Origin: Aphrocallistes beatrix
Taxonomy: Eukaryota > Porifera > Hexactinellida > Sceptrulophora > Aphrocallistidae
Reading direction: 5' to 3'
Assembly (NCBI GenBank): GCA_963281255.1
Contig: OY725499.1
Coordinates: forward strand, 3,553,148-3,617,147
DNA length: 64,000 bases
Made by a program: the position numbers and the translations under genes. This document shows, piece by piece, positions 10,065-23,498 of the stretch; the stretch's first letter is position 1; each line of letters starts with the position of its first letter. Below the pieces are notes generated by a model. It was not told the DNA's origin and did no database searches. It saw nothing but the letters and a program-made list of their open reading frames with translations.

Positions 10065-13000
10065 CAGAATATTAGTACTAACGAGCTAATCAATCATTAA
10101 TTATATTATTCAAGCAAGCATTCCGAGTAAATAGTTAGAACATTGCCTTATTGTGTCTAACAGTTGCTCAGTTTATTTATCATTCAGAGAATTGATACAA
10201 ATAATCACTGCTTCCCTTCGACATTTTTTTGTGAAAGTATTTTATTGTGAAAGATGGTCACATCTCTACCATTACCAAGTATTCATCTGTCTGATTTCCT
10301 CTGTCTGTAAACTTCTGATCTAACATACGGAAAAAGGAGAAATAAATCCCTACCCATCTAGTTCATGCACTAGGATGATACTGAGAACTTTTAAGAATCT
10401 TAGATCCCTTGTACGTATGGTGCAACTGCAACATCATCTCCATAAAATAGTTTATGTTTTGTTTCACATATGTTGGCATCATTTCTAGTTTATAATATCT
10501 CTACAAATCATTTTGAGAATTTAAATTGCACGTAAATATCTTAAATAGCAAGCATACTTGAACTTAACTCGTGGGAGGGACTGCCTTTGTTTATACAGAG
10601 GAGGTTTAACCTTGGAATTTATTGACTCAACAAACTCAGCACTTTATTGGAATGCTACATACACACGAGGTTGCATTTACCTTATTTGAACACTGAACTT
10701 TGTCCAATGTAATATTTATTTTTTAAAATGTGGTTGTGTAGTTACATGTGTTAGGGATGTATGGTTAGGTTTATTATGAGTTCATCACGTTGCGATGCCA
10801 TTAATTAATTACACAATATTAATACAGGAATTGATTCTGAACTTTTCAGTACTATACCCTACATTTTTTATTTGTCTAAAGAATAGGTTGTTTTGAAATG
10901 AATTTTGCTGGAATTAATGAGATAAATAATTTTTTAATTTGTACTGCATTTCCATACTACAATTTATTACTAGTAATAGCATATGCTCGACTATAGTAGC
11001 CTTCCATCAAATAATTGCTTCTCAGAGAGTGAAACAATTTGTTCTCTCTTGGAATCGGTATATTACAGCTAATTATTCCACCATTAAAAATTATGCTTTT
11101 TCTCTAATGATAATCTCAGCTAACATTCTAGGATATTCGGTACTTGTTAAGTTCAGATCTATTAGAAATATGAATTCTATTTGAAACATTCATCGACATA
11201 TCAATCATAATGTTGAAAATAGAAAATTCATTGCAATTGACTATAGTCTTGTTTTTTAAGCGCGCAAGTAGGTCAAACAAGTTTTGGTTTGGAAGATATG
11301 ATAGGATCAGATTCTTGCTAATTGTCAGGAAATTGAAAACTTTATTTGTACCCTTATTCCAAAATTAAAGGAAGCATTTAGAATGAAATCAACCAAAAAG
11401 ATGACGAATTCATTGGATAATGTATACGTATATTATATATCCCTTGAATTTATGCTGATGAAAAATTCCAAACAAGCTCACATATCCTTCACACATCCTG
11501 GTACAAGGCTCCAAATTAGAATGACATGGTATCATTAAAATAAAATTATCTCCTGTAAGCTGAATTCTACAGTATATTGAAATTTTGATTAACTAATCAA
11601 AATATTGGGATTCTTTGCAAGAACGTATGCAACAGCTGTAAGCACTGATGGGATATATCTATATTAAATTCTATATTATGGAGATTTATCCAATCAAGAA
11701 TTTCATTGAAAAAATAAATATACAACATATTGAGACAAAATACAGTAGAATCATATCCAGAAGAACTCAAATGGCCAAGTAATTGTACGCAATTGTACTT
11801 TTGCGTCAATGAAACATATCCTTATGTCTACAATGGCTAATTACTTTGAAAATCTCTATATTTATCAAGGTTATTTGTATAATGTATGTAGTAGTTCAGA
11901 CATATGATTGAATATATTTTGTTTATTCGACTAAAGTTTATGCAATAATTGTAAATACGTCAATTCAATAGTAAAATACCAAATATTCTCCTCATTGAAA
12001 TAAAGTCATTAGCAAATTTTATAAGTAAACACAAATAGAATAACAACAACAACAACAACAACAGGACACAACGAATCAAATAATTAAAATCGGTGATAAG
12101 TCAGGTACATGTGACCAGAAAGCATATCTGTTTATAATTGCTCTAACGAGAATATTACACAACCACCTCAAATCAAAAATACATACTACTAAGTTTGTCT
12201 GGTAAAACTTGTGTCGAATTGTATTTCATTTTAAACTGGTTGGTTCAAGGAGATCTAATTTTTTCACCTTATCATTGTTAGGTGCATTTACCGCCATCAA
12301 TTCATCAATGCTGCTTGTAAAACTAAGCTAAGAATAAGGAATATTCTTGAATAATTCATTTTCGAAATATTCCATAGTCAAGGATTAGTCAACTTATAAT
12401 ATTTAAAGATCCGTTCATCTTAAAATTGAAAGAAGAGCAGCTACCTAAATTTGATACTCTGTTTACGTAAGAGCTCTATTATCGCACAGATGGGAAATTC
12501 CCTTCATAATCTCAACATCATTCTGTGATTATGCCAACTAAAAATCCTTTGATAACATTATTAAAAGAATACAGAACTAAATATGTAGAAAATACACTTC
12601 TAACTAGCTTTCATGATTAGAACATTTACATTGATAGAAAGCTTACTAAAGTACTTCTGTTCCTGAGTAACATCAAGATATCAATTCATACATAGCACAA
12701 AAATATGTGAATTTGTATTCCTAGAAATATTTCTTTGATAGTAGAAATAGACAAAAGCAAAGTTCTACATTTAACCATCACACCAGCACTCATAAAAAAC
12801 AATATAATGATGTCCAGTCAGCAGCAGACAATGACAGTGGAAACATTAACAATGCTCCATTCATTGAATTAGAAAGTCAAATATGGTCATCTTAAAAGGC
12901 TGAGTATAACTCTTATCGTATTATGATACACATAGTAGGTTCAATGTAGGAGTTTTTACTCATCTCACTACGTAGACATTAAACAGCTCCACCTTATCGC

Positions 13001-14792
13001 TATCACAAAAGTTCAGCCGTTGGGTCATCAATGTCAGATGTAGACTAGGCGAGATTCTCTCTAAAGTGGAACTAAAGAAATCCAAAGTTAACTCGAGTCA
13101 ACCCTCAAAATTAAAATTAAAATTAATAATGTAAGATGTTATTGCTGGAGATAACATCTGTTGCTATTCAAAATAATGTTACGTATTATTATTATCATTG
13201 ATAACATTATAATCATTGCTAAGATATATACAACTGTAGGTCACGTTCTACTCTATAGTTGTTGCAACATCTACCCCAGCTGAAATCAAATGGTATACAG
13301 TCTATGTTTATAACGACCCAATGATCTACCCGTACCAAGATCGGATGGAGCTTGATAAAATGCTAAAGTAATTATATTCAAGATTAGGCCAGCTCAGTAT
13401 GAATTCACCGGAAGTGAAAACGGATATAGCAGCTAGAATTGGGAAATCCTCTTAAAGAATATTGTGCAATTTTCAAGAAGTACATTTTTTCCTTGGGGGA
13501 ATACTACATCTGCAAAATGTAATCAATCAAATTGAAACTATTTTATTGGAGGTTATTTACTGAGCTTTAAAAATGAGTTATTCCGAAGTAGACATAACTC
13601 AATACTCGGCCTAAACAGTAAAATGTACAGAATAAGCAACTGTACTTCACCATTATTAAACATAAACGAGATGGAATAATAATTTCTGAGGAATTTTTGC
13701 TATAGAATGAGTTGTAGTTTTTGGTTAATGACTCTTCATTTTCAATGAGGGAATGTTTGGGAAAATTTTGTCCTTTAATGGAAGTAATCTTGTTAAATAA
13801 CTCTATTCTAAGTTAGATCATCTAAGTAATACAAATTGGGCATAAATCAGAGCTAAACGGATATCATACTTATACAAGTAGATATGGATAGGATTGAGTC
13901 AAAATTATTGTGGTGTATGCACCAAATCGATACTAAAGAATGCCAATTACTTTAATGTATTGGGACTTCTCATGAATGTTATTGTGCACCGAAATATTGT
14001 ACAATGGTAGGTAACCGCAAATTAATAATTAAGGTTACAATTTGTTAACAATACATGACATACGGATTCAATAATTTATAGTTTCTTTCAGAAGTTTAAT
14101 CACAAGATTAGTTGTACATTGTAATAAAAAAAGAGCTACATATTAGCTATGCATTTATTGAGAAGTTTGAAGTTTGAATACGTAAGCGAGTACACAGTTA
14201 AGTACATTATTCAGATTACAAAACACACAGAAATATGACAGGAACACCCTACGAATTGATATTCTCATGTTGGGGGCTAGCCTTTTAAAATTCCTGTATT
14301 TTACCTTCACAAAGTCAGGTGGATTCATATGAACTGTCTTACAGTAATTGTAAACTTGTTTTCGGCTCAAATGACTCTTGAATATTAATGAGGGGAATTG
14401 ATAATTTTGGAAGATGATATCTCTTTTCTCTCCTCCCAGTTAAATGTCCCCCAAACTAATAATGTTATGAAGAATTATGACACAATAACCACTCTACTGA
14501 AATGGACATGTTACGGTAGCTACATTAATTTATCCCAATCATTTGCTAAAGAAGACATTTACCTCCATATTCAATTTATTTAAAGGATTATAAAGATGAT
14601 TTCAGAGTTAAAAATTTTGTGTATTGTATTCATTGAAATACAAAACATGAACGTGCAACTAGCTGGCGATCAAATCAAATATTAAAATGCAGACTGAAAT
14701 AAATAAAAAGTGTAGCAATAAGCATATAATATTTTAGAATATAATAAATTAAGGGCAAATGCAATGCAAAAATATTGGCATAATGTTGCTGT
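10065..14792. other. Gene-free segment, left copy of a segmental duplication
   Basis: I see no gene. From about 10,935 onward the sequence is a diverged copy of 19,300-23,500. The best match is 11119-11385 against 19474-19748; other matching blocks are 12465-12600 against 21530-21670, 12780-13030 against 21983-22270, and 13290-13380 against 22450-22600. An (AAC)n run lies at 12042-12063. The stretch 10440-10630 matches 19072-19210 in reverse orientation. The rest is AT-rich sequence without codon structure. Confidence 0.6.
12042..12063. repeat. (AAC)n microsatellite
   Basis: About seven consecutive AAC units. Confidence 0.95.
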
Positions 14793-15149
14793 CTATAGCG
14801 AAGTGTGCAAGTCATAAACGCGGTAAGCAGTGAAGAAGGCATCATGAGGATCTTTGTAGTTGGTAAGAGCGATAGGAACATTGACTGGATTCCCGAGAAC
14901 ATCTTCACGTCGAGGAATCAGCTCATACACTTGGCAGAACTTCCTACCTCTCTCATCTGTGAAGAGAAGTGTGTATCTAGCGAAGGAGTCAGCCCCCACA
15001 CACACTATCTGATAGACAGGTCCACTCTCTTGCATTGGTTCTGTTCCTCTGAACCAAACGTAGTTGGTTACCTTGTAGCCGCTAGGAATGTGTAATTCCA
15101 GAGATGAGCCAATAGCAATATGTGCTGAAGATTTTCCTAACAATTCCAT
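14793..15149 (-). CDS. Small Ig-like protein, family 1 copy 1
   Basis: A single-exon ORF of 118 residues without a signal peptide or membrane segment. The pattern looks like one immunoglobulin-type beta sandwich: a VWFRG strand-C tryptophan around residue 32, a long middle, then RKFCQVYEL around residue 75, where an Ig strand F would be. In this copy the residue before VWFRG is Tyr, while copies 2 and 3 have Cys, so only they could form the usual Cys pair. I do not recognise a named family. The gene is nearly identical to the copies at 23499-23888 and 27403-27759 (about seven differences from copy 3), so expansion is recent or conversion is active. A TATA box lies about 80-90 bp upstream, at 15230-15237. 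The ATG is the only one compatible with that spacing. Function is unknown. Confidence 0.75.
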   Translation of the reverse strand: MELLGKSSAHIAIGSSLELHIPSGYKVTNYVWFRGTEPMQESGPVYQIVCVGADSFARYTLLFTDERGRKFCQVYELIPRREDVLGNPVNVPIALTNYKDPHDAFFTAYRVYDLHTSL

Positions 15150-15229
15150 TCAGATGTATTAATATTATAATATTATTATAGAATATAATGGATATATTAT
15201 TTGATATTAAAATGGTGATTTGACTCTAG

Positions 15230-15237
15230 TATTTATA
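15230..15237 (-). promoter_or_regulatory. TATA box, family 1 copy 1
   Basis: TATAAATA on the minus strand, 81-88 bp upstream of the ATG at 15149. Confidence 0.65.
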
Positions 15238-15299
15238 CTTTTTAATGAACTCGACTTGTTTTATACACTCTTAAGTTAGCAAAAAGTGAAGGTATTTGA

Positions 15300-15470
15300 A
15301 AGAACACACGCGTAAGTGGGGACTTTTCATACATAGATGAAAGAACCCAGAACGTTAAGGAAACAGTTCACTCATGGCATTGGGCTAAAATTAAAAGTAA
15401 TGCTACTTCGCTTGCCTACTAAAGATAAATTTTCAAAATACTGTGAGATGAATAAAATTTTATACATTAT
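15300..15470. repeat. Conserved upstream block of family 1
   Basis: This block (AAATTAAAAGTAA ... ACTGTGAGATGAATAAAATTTTATA) matches 23990-24110, 5' of family 1 copy 2. A weaker match lies at 21705-21830. It extends the segmental duplication beyond the gene. 15470-15978 is otherwise AT-rich spacer. Confidence 0.6.
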
Positions 15471-15978
15471 TATTTATTTCATAAATTATTAATATAGCTA
15501 AACCTTTTCAACACAAAATCATGCATTTAATTTTCATTTAGTTTCTCGAATATCTAAATATCAAACATTAGTTTATTTAGAAGAAAGCTGATCACAATGA
15601 TATTACTCTGTTAGATATTTATGTAATTAATGCAGTTTGTGGTAGAGATACTGTTTCCAGACAAATTAACATTTCTTATTAGATAATATGCTCATGTGCT
15701 CACTTACATATATAATAATCTCTTCAGATCATTTAATCAAGCAATCAAGAACAATTACAGGTCTAACTGCATCTAATTAATTTAAAAATTAAAAGGCATA
15801 TATCTTTTAAGAAATAACACAATTTATTCATTCAATTTACACTCAAAATGTGCTCAGTGTTGACAGATTCCAAATAATCAATTTTAAATTAACTGAATTT
15901 TAGGATAAAATAATTAATAATTCAATCATTTGTAATTAGAATTCAATATCAATTATTTACATCAACTGGACACAGAAG

Positions 15979-16449
15979 TTAATGGAAAGAGAGAATTCCT
16001 GGCTGTGCATCAATCTGAGTTGAGTACGGATGTGGGAGCTGTGGAGGCTGAGGAGTACAATAGCTCACTTCATGCGGTTGCAAGAGAGATGGATTGAAAG
16101 GTTGGATCTGTCGCGGGATTGAATCTCTGTTCTGTCTCGCTGGCTGATACGGTGCGATCCGAAGTGGATGTGGTCTCTCTGGATGTGGTCTCTCAAGACC
16201 AAACACTTCGTGATTGAGCATTCCGTTTACGTCACAGTAGAATGCTTCATACTTTCCGAAATGGGTTTCCAGAATGAGAGGGAGATCTAGGATTGGACTT
16301 TGTCGGGATTCTACCCAATTCCCATTCAAGTACCAGTCACACCTGTTAGTGGAGATGGAGCCCTGGACTTTAAACACGATTGACTCTTCGGGCGATTTGA
16401 ACGCTATAGGATGGTTCCTGTATATGCAAGGTAAAGGTCTGGTAGACAT
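15979..16449 (-). CDS. Small Ig-like protein, family 2 copy 1
   Basis: A 156-residue single-exon ORF. Residues about 10-85 look like one Ig-type domain: a hydrophobic strand with VFKVQG, CDWYLNGN with the strand-C tryptophan, a middle with ILDLPLILE, and GKYEAFYCDVNG, which matches the strand-F Y-x-C motif. The rest is a proline/glutamine-rich tail with a duplicated ERPHP motif. There is no signal peptide. Two close paralogues lie at 42537-43007 and 48461-48916. All three share their 3' flank, and each has a TATA box upstream. It neighbours family 1 on the same strand. I do not know the function; the Ig assignment is by motif only. Confidence 0.75.
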   Translation of the reverse strand: MSTRPLPCIYRNHPIAFKSPEESIVFKVQGSISTNRCDWYLNGNWVESRQSPILDLPLILETHFGKYEAFYCDVNGMLNHEVFGLERPHPERPHPLRIAPYQPARQNRDSIPRQIQPFNPSLLQPHEVSYCTPQPPQLPHPYSTQIDAQPGILSFH

Positions 16450-16518
16450 TTCTGTAATTCCTGAATTCTTTTAAATTTGAGTTCTGTTGAAATTTTGTTT
16501 GAAGTGACAATTCTCTCC

Positions 16519-16526
16519 TATTTATA
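16519..16526 (-). promoter_or_regulatory. TATA box, family 2 copy 1
   Basis: TATAAATA on the minus strand, 70-77 bp upstream of the ATG at 16449. Confidence 0.65.
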
Positions 16527-17262
16527 CTACTATTATGTGAAGTATGATTTCAGTGGGAAGTAGCTTACTGGTTGTAGTTGTTACTATTTTTAGTTACTAA
16601 TACAGACTGCATAGAAGGGGACTGGCCTGTCATAAGAATGGTACCGATAGGATTACGACTTGAGAACTTATCCATTTAAAAACATTCTGTAAAATTAGAA
16701 CGAAAACATTCTAGACACAATTCTTAGTATATAATATTCAGTGTCATTGCTCGCCCATTTGTGTAGAGTATAGATGGGGAATCTTGTAGGAGCATACAAC
16801 AGGGCGGTGCTGTCTCGGCGGCAGGCTGTAGTGGGCACATTATCTTGAAATATTGTCTTTTTCACGATGGATTTTGGATGGTATTTATCCTGGAGTGATG
16901 ACTGTCACATTTTGGATGGTTTGTCATACTATGTTGTTCCAGAATTCCAGTAACCCCACCTGGCCTTAAATACGGTGTTCTTTCTACCAAACGGAATATG
17001 AAGATGATGATATATCCAATTCTGCTTCTCTTCTCAGAATATCGGAGCTCCAGTCATGGCTTCTTTAGAAAGTCATTCTGCGAATGTGCCTGAATTGTCC
17101 TAATAATTATCGAAAAATTCTAGATTTAAAAATTAAAAACTTAACAAAACAGCAACCAAAAATGAGATCTGGAATAAAAAGATTCACTCCTAGTCCTATG
17201 CAATCATCTTGTGACTGTAAAACCTGGAACGGGAAGGGGGGAGGGGGGAGGGAAGTACTATG

Positions 17263-17402
17263 ACCACAGTTTGTACCCTACTATTACCTACTACCACAGT
17301 TTGTACCCTACTATTACCTACTACCACAGTTTGTACCTTACTATTACCTATTACCACAGTTTGTACCCTACTATTACCTATTACCACAGTTTGTACCCTA
17401 CA
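17263..17402. repeat. 30-bp minisatellite, nearly five units
   Basis: Units beginning CCACAGTTTGTACC repeat with a period of exactly 30 bp from 17263. A G-rich run precedes them at 17231-17252. Because the period is a multiple of three, open frames with a ten-residue repeat arise on both strands; I regard these as chance. 16530-17262 has no gene that I can support. Confidence 0.92.
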
Positions 17403-17650
17403 TTAATTAATAATGCACATTCAGTTTGTAATGAAATACCCTTTGATTAGAGAAAATTTGTGAACTTTATGGGTAACTAAATCAATTTCTTTTCCCACAA
17501 GGCAGCATCGTAATTAATAGATTATATTTCATGGCTAAATTTAGAAATACTACGTGATGCTAGATATATTAGAGTCCAAATAAGGTACTTCCATTACATC
17601 TGCAGAATCGCACACATAATTATTAATATCTACGTACATAATATAGACAG

Positions 17651-18101
17651 GACAACGTTATCGGAAACCGGCCTCAACCTCTCCTATCAGTGGTACCGAC
17701 AAGATGGTCTGGCTATCCCCAGAGCTTGCAAGCCTTTCTTGACCATTGGACCGCTGAGGAGAGGAGATTTCGGGTTCTACCACGTGAGAATACAAGACTG
17801 CTTTGGGGCCCATGTCCTCTCGAGTTGGGTGGAATTATCCAACTCTGCCTCGATCGCACACGCACCTCCCGTCTTCAAGATTAACCCCCTCCCCGCCCGT
17901 GGCAGACCTGGAGAGTACTCGTATTTGTTCGCACTGGCTACAGGCGTGAATGTGGAGTACCAGTGGTACGATGAGAAGGGGGTAGCCATTCCTGGCGCCA
18001 CTGAGAAGAGTTTAACTTTTGAATCAATCCTGAGTCACCATGGCTTTGGATCCTACAGATGTCTAGCAGAGGATCAGTTTGGTCGTCAGACCTTGGGCTG
18101 A
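17651..18101 (+). CDS. Two-domain Ig-like protein, family 3 (5' exon not found)
   Basis: The exon starts after the acceptor ATAGACAG and ends with TGA. It encodes two consecutive Ig-like domains: LSYQWYRQDG with GDFGFYHVRIQD, then VEYQWYDEKG with HGFGSYRCLAEDQFG. The QWY strand-C and G-x-Y strand-F motifs are typical of C2/I-set Ig repeats, including those in cytoplasmic proteins such as MALT1. The exon opens in a phase that needs two bases from an upstream exon, and I could not identify that exon in 17400-17640, so the start and any signal peptide are unknown. The composition is clearly more GC-rich than its surroundings. A 5'-truncated duplicate lies at 24918-25072. It is on the strand opposite to families 1 and 2. 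Confidence 0.75.
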
Positions 18102-18236
18102 GTAGGAGTCTCCATTTTAGAAATTACTTTAAGGATATGAATTCTGATTAATGGTCATTTGAGTATTCCTATGTGCATTGAATGTTTTTGGTTAAATGTT
18201 GAGTATTGCTGAGTGTTGGCTGATGGAGTCGCTGAT

Positions 18237-18280
18237 GTGGACCACTAAGGGGTCCATGGATCCCAGGTTGGGAACCACTG
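18237..18280. mobile_element. Truncated copy of the 1833-1996 hAT MITE
   Basis: Only the right end is present (GTGGACCACTAAGGGGTCC ... GGTTGGGAACCACTG). No left end and no target duplication were found. Confidence 0.8.
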
Positions 18281-21200
18281 CCAGAGCCGTTGGGACATTA
18301 TTCCAATGTAGCCAGCCTAACATTGACAATTGTAATTGTAAATTGCGTTGTTTGAGTTGTGTGTAGGAGAGCATCCTTTTGATCAGGCGTAGCTTTGTTA
18401 AGAAGGTAATCTGGTATTCGGACTGTTTGGAGATGTTATCACCTGAATGGCAGACAAATGTATACAGGACAATTCTTGGCACTTAAGATGGGTTGCCTGT
18501 TGAGTTCGTGGAGCTTGTCTACTTTCCTTCGTAACCATTCTGTTGGAATATTGACCTTTTGGACTGTATTTGAATCTAAATAAATTCCATATAAGCATAA
18601 ATGTACAGCCATGTGATACGTGCTATTTTTGAAATTATTAATTATAAAAATAACTTAGATTGTTCCAGCTTTCATTTAGATAATGTAAAGTAGGTCCAGA
18701 GGAGTAAATAACCAAATCAAACTAAATATTTAATATCTAATTAGCAATTCAAACCTTTCAAACCACATTTATTTCTGAGACAAAACAAATATTGTACTTG
18801 TAGAGTACACAGGAGAAGTTCAGAATACATATGCTGGTGATATTGTGTAACAGTAGATTACGGACAGTGTCACACTATCGTGATACACGCAATTCATAAT
18901 AAACCTCTCAGCACAAATCTCCCTCACAAGTAACACAACCACATTTAATAACAATGAATAATGGGACAAAGTATATTATTCAAACAAGTTAAGTACAAGC
19001 TTGTGGAATTTCAGGTTTGACTCGAATTAGAATAAGTAAGAGCTTTCCAAGAAAATGAAGAGTGTAGTGTGTTCAATAAATTCCAAGGTTAATTAACCTC
19101 AGTATAATTATAGATCTGAAATCAACTCGACCACAAGCTGAGTTCAAGTATGTCGCTTCTTGAGATATTTTAGACGTGCAATAAAAATTTCTCAAAATGA
19201 TTTGGAGAATTAAACCACAGATTCAGCCAGTGTGAAACAGTACATGAACTGCTGATATAGTATAATCACGTCAATTGTAAGTTAGTGTGATTGGAGAAAT
19301 CATACTGCATTTACATATTTAATTTATTACAGTAATAGGACATATTCGATTTAAAACTATTTATTCCTTCATGTAGAATTGTAGGTTAATCTAACCATTA
19401 AAAATCTGCTTTTTCTCCAATAATAATTCTATCTCCAAGTCCAAATTCAAAAAGCTAAACTCATCAATCATCTCAGCTAACATTCTAGGATATTCGGTAC
19501 TTGTTAAGTTCAGAAGATCTATTAGAAATATGAATTCTATTTGAAACATTCATCGACATATCAATCATAATGTTGAAAATAGAAAATTCATTGCAATTGA
19601 CTATAGTCTTGTTTTTAAGCGCGCAAGTAGGTCAAACAAGTTTTGGTTTGGATGATATGATAGGATCAGATTCTTGCTAATTGTCAAGAAATTGAAAACT
19701 TTATTTGTACCCTTATTCCAAAATTAAAGGAAGCATTTAGAATGAAATTAAATCAATTGTGATATGAAAATCTTTTTGTTTAATGTCGAAAATGAGATGG
19801 AATCGACGTAATAAACTACGTATATAATTTTTTCATTCGTTAAAACAAGCAATTGTAAAAATACAATTTCAAAGTCAGAAATCAAAATCAGATTTGCACT
19901 TTACTAAACAAATAATACAGAATCTAACTTCATCCGGTGTGAGAAACGTCCACATTTCGGGGCTGGGTTTAAACAGGAAGTAATAACTCTACTTCCTCGA
20001 TCTACATTCTGGCGCAAGCAATAATTATATAAGTTAATTACATCAATCAAGCCAGTTCAGTGCATTGTCTATGTTGCAACATGTTATGTAGGAAGTATCA
20101 TATTCTCAACTCGTTATAATTTATTAGAAAATATCACTACGAATTAATGGATCATCTGGAGCAGAATATCAAATGGTTCAGTGGGTACAGATGGGTCTAA
20201 ATCGTGGAAGGATCAATCCCTCTGAGCTTTTGAACGCGGTATCAGCGGGTAGGGCAGCTTTATCTCCGACTTTGAACTCTAAACCGTTCCAGCTCGTACT
20301 AGGACCAATGCAAATAATGTAACGTAATATTAAACCAAAAATGATGACAAACTTATTGGGTAATATTCCTTGAATTTATGCTGATCCAAAAATAACCATA
20401 AAAGCTCGCACATCCTGGTACATCCATATTATAATTCCATTGTCTTTGCTAAAATAGAATTTTTCCCAAATCACAAATCTAACAAACTGAGTTTTTATAA
20501 TTATGAATTCCACAACCATTCAACATATTCAGTTTGACATACATATGCTACCCTGATTCTACCTTCAATTGCAAGTGTGACTAATGCTTAATTAACATCA
20601 GAGCATAGACCAGACAAACCAGAATCAAAATAGTACCAATACGTTGTCAGTAACATTTTCTAACATACACGCACATGTGATTATACATTTTTTCTTAGTT
20701 TATAGTATACTCACATCATCCTCAATGATTGTAATTTGCATTAGAAACATTATTCATGATTCGGTTTAGTCTTGAAAATAATAATAAGTTAATGTATTTA
20801 AGTAATAACCAGAACGTGAGATCATATTAAGAACTCAAAACGACCCGACAATACAAGATAGACTCGACAAGCCATAATCAAAATAGTACTACCAATACGC
20901 TGTCAGTAACATTTTCTAAGATACACGTACATGTGGTTATACATTAAGTTCTACTCACATCATCCTCAATTATTAGTAATTTGCAATTGAACATTATTCA
21001 TGATTCGGTTTAGTTTTGAAAAAAAATCTTAATTAATGCATTTAAGTAATAATCAATATTAGGAACTCAAAACGACCAACTGCATAGTAGACACAGAACA
21101 TTTGCGTCAATGGCATATAGTTGCTACAATAAGTCAAGTATTTCGGAAATGATTTGTTTCTATATTCATCAAATGAAGGTCACTTGATGTTAATTAAGTG

Positions 21201-23498
21201 AAATAAGTTATCAGTAAAATTGCTCTAGCAGAGCAGTAGCCAGCATCAAATCAAGGAAAATATGGAATTAAAAATTTGTCTGCTAAAGTTATGAAGAAAC
21301 AATTTATCATTAAAAGCTAGATCAAGTAAAATGTTAGGTGCATTTACTGCATTCAATCTTATTAATGCTGTATATTCCCGAGTCAGCCTTCGGGATTTTC
21401 TATGTATAGTAACTACACGCATTTATATGGTTTCCCCGCCTAATAAAATTAGTAAGCAGTAATCCTAGACTTTATTTTATATCAGTTTACAATTGAAGAA
21501 TAGTCAACTACTAAATTTGGCATTATGTTTACGTAAGAGCTTTATTATCGCACAAATGGGAAATTCCCTTCATAATCTCAACATCATGCTGTGATTATGC
21601 CAACTAAAAATCCCCCGATAACAAAATTATTAAAACTGCTATATGATTACAGAACTAAATATGTAGAAAATGCTATTACAACACAAAATTACTTAGCTTG
21701 TAGTATTTGAAAGAACTCGTGTGAGAAAGGGGTATTAGTCGATAGATGAAAACTCGTGACGTTTGCTCGAATTAGAAGTAGACGTAATTCGCCTGTTCGT
21801 TGAATATATATATATTTTCAGAATACTATTATACTATTTTTCAATGAGTCACGTAAGCGAGGATAGAATGGTGATAATCAAAGATATCCAAGGTGAGAGG
21901 GGGTGTGTTTCACGATAGCTAGCGAAAAATTCCTCCCCTCCCTAATTATAGCGAACGGGTTTTTTCACGCAGTAGGTCTAACGACCACACCAGCACTCAC
22001 AAAACAAACAATATTGTGTTAAATGTCCAGTCATGGTAGTAGCAGTAAACGATAACAAGGAGTGGGAACATTCACATTAATTCAAGCGCTCCTGCATTCA
22101 TTGAATTAGAAAGGGAAATATGATCATCTTAAAAGCCTGAGTATAATTTATATCTTATCATGCCAAGTTTAATTATTGGATCTCCTATCTCTCTACGTAG
22201 ACATTATACATCTCAACCTGGCACAAAAGAATCTCTATTTCAGTCATTGTTGGGTCATCTTAATGTCAGATGCAGACTCGGTGTGCTTCTCTGTAATATG
22301 GAATTATGGTAACATCTGAGGTAAACTAAAACTAAAAATTACTGACTCAGATAATGGATTGTTATAACAGATGTTGTCATTATAATAATCAGTTATTACC
22401 ATCATCCATGACACAAACCATTGCCAAGAAAGACAAAAAAGTACCTCTCTACACTATCATCAATATCAATCCATGAGACAGGAAATCCTGTTGTCCATAC
22501 ATAATTAACACATGTTCTTATGAAGTAACTATGTATTTCTTAATGTACCTAGAATATATCAGTACCAAGAGCAGATGGAACGCTAGATCATCTCAGTCAT
22601 AAAAATAATGGACTTCAAAGCAGAAATGATCGGAAATAGATAAGATTGAAAATTCAACTCCAGCTAGTATTGTAAAAATATCAGTCGACAGACTGTGAGT
22701 GCAGCTCCATTAAGTTACTCGTAGGACGCGAAATGTAACATATAAAAATTTTTAGGAAGTAATTATGATTTATTTATATGCATTGAGTTAGGTCTAATCC
22801 CAATTGGTCAGTAGTAATGTCAAAGTCAATTGTAACATTAAAACCCAAATTATAGCTAGTACGTATATCAAATATCTACTGTATCATGAAGATATTAGAA
22901 CCATCCGGGGCCCTGTTCACTAAACTAAAAATAGTATAAGTTTATCATTATAAATTCCGTGGGGTCGATTCTATTTCGTATATAGTAGTTATAGAATTGA
23001 TCTCATAGATTAATCGAAATTTTAAGTCAAGTCTACACAAACTTTTTAGTTCTAAATCCAAAACTAAGTATAAATTTCGTTACAGATCTGCATTAAGTAA
23101 TACTCTAGTATTTACACATCCCTTAATGCCACTTTTACCGGGGGTATTTTCTATTTATAGTCTTGACCCCGAATTTATATGGCTTCCCCGCCCAAAATGG
23201 CTTAAACAGGAAGTGAAGCAATACATTCCTGGATAGGCGCGTTAAGGAATATGATATCCTTTTTCTCCAAACTATATTTAATTATTCTATATTGAAAGAT
23301 GACATCGAATTTAGATAACGAAAATTCTTTGAATAAGAGTATTGTGTTCATTGAAATATGCATTAGGGCTAAACAGAAAATTTGTTGGCAATCAAATTCA
23401 AGGAAAGTCAAAGAGAAAGTAAATTAATTAACATGCAAAACATAATTTAAAATAGAATAAATTAAGGGCGAGTAGCAATGCAAAACATATTGAATTTC
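18281..23498. other. Gene-free segment, right copy of the segmental duplication
   Basis: No gene is supported. 19072-19210 matches 10440-10630 in inverted orientation, and 19300-23500 is the diverged direct copy of 10935-14790 (anchors are listed in that entry). A local tandem duplication occupies 20600-21090. A short dispersed repeat with TCTATTTATAG and GGCTTCCCCGCCC lies at 23120-23215 and reappears reversed near 43190-43275. Confidence 0.55.
20600..21090. repeat. Tandem duplication of about 250 bp
   Basis: The segment with GTCAGTAACATTTTCTAA, CATCATCCTCAAT and ATTATTCATGATTCGGTTTA occurs twice in order, near 20610-20815 and 20865-21055. Confidence 0.85.

Noticed and set aside
14805..15095. 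96-codon plus-strand ORF opposite family 1 (also at 23544 and 27415)
   Set aside because: It is the antisense of the family 1 gene. It stays open in all copies only because the copies are nearly identical; promoter boxes and Ig-like motifs support the minus strand.
17196..17450. Open frames on both strands with a ten-residue repeat
   Set aside because: They arise from a 30-bp minisatellite whose period is a multiple of three; no start context, promoter or homologue.
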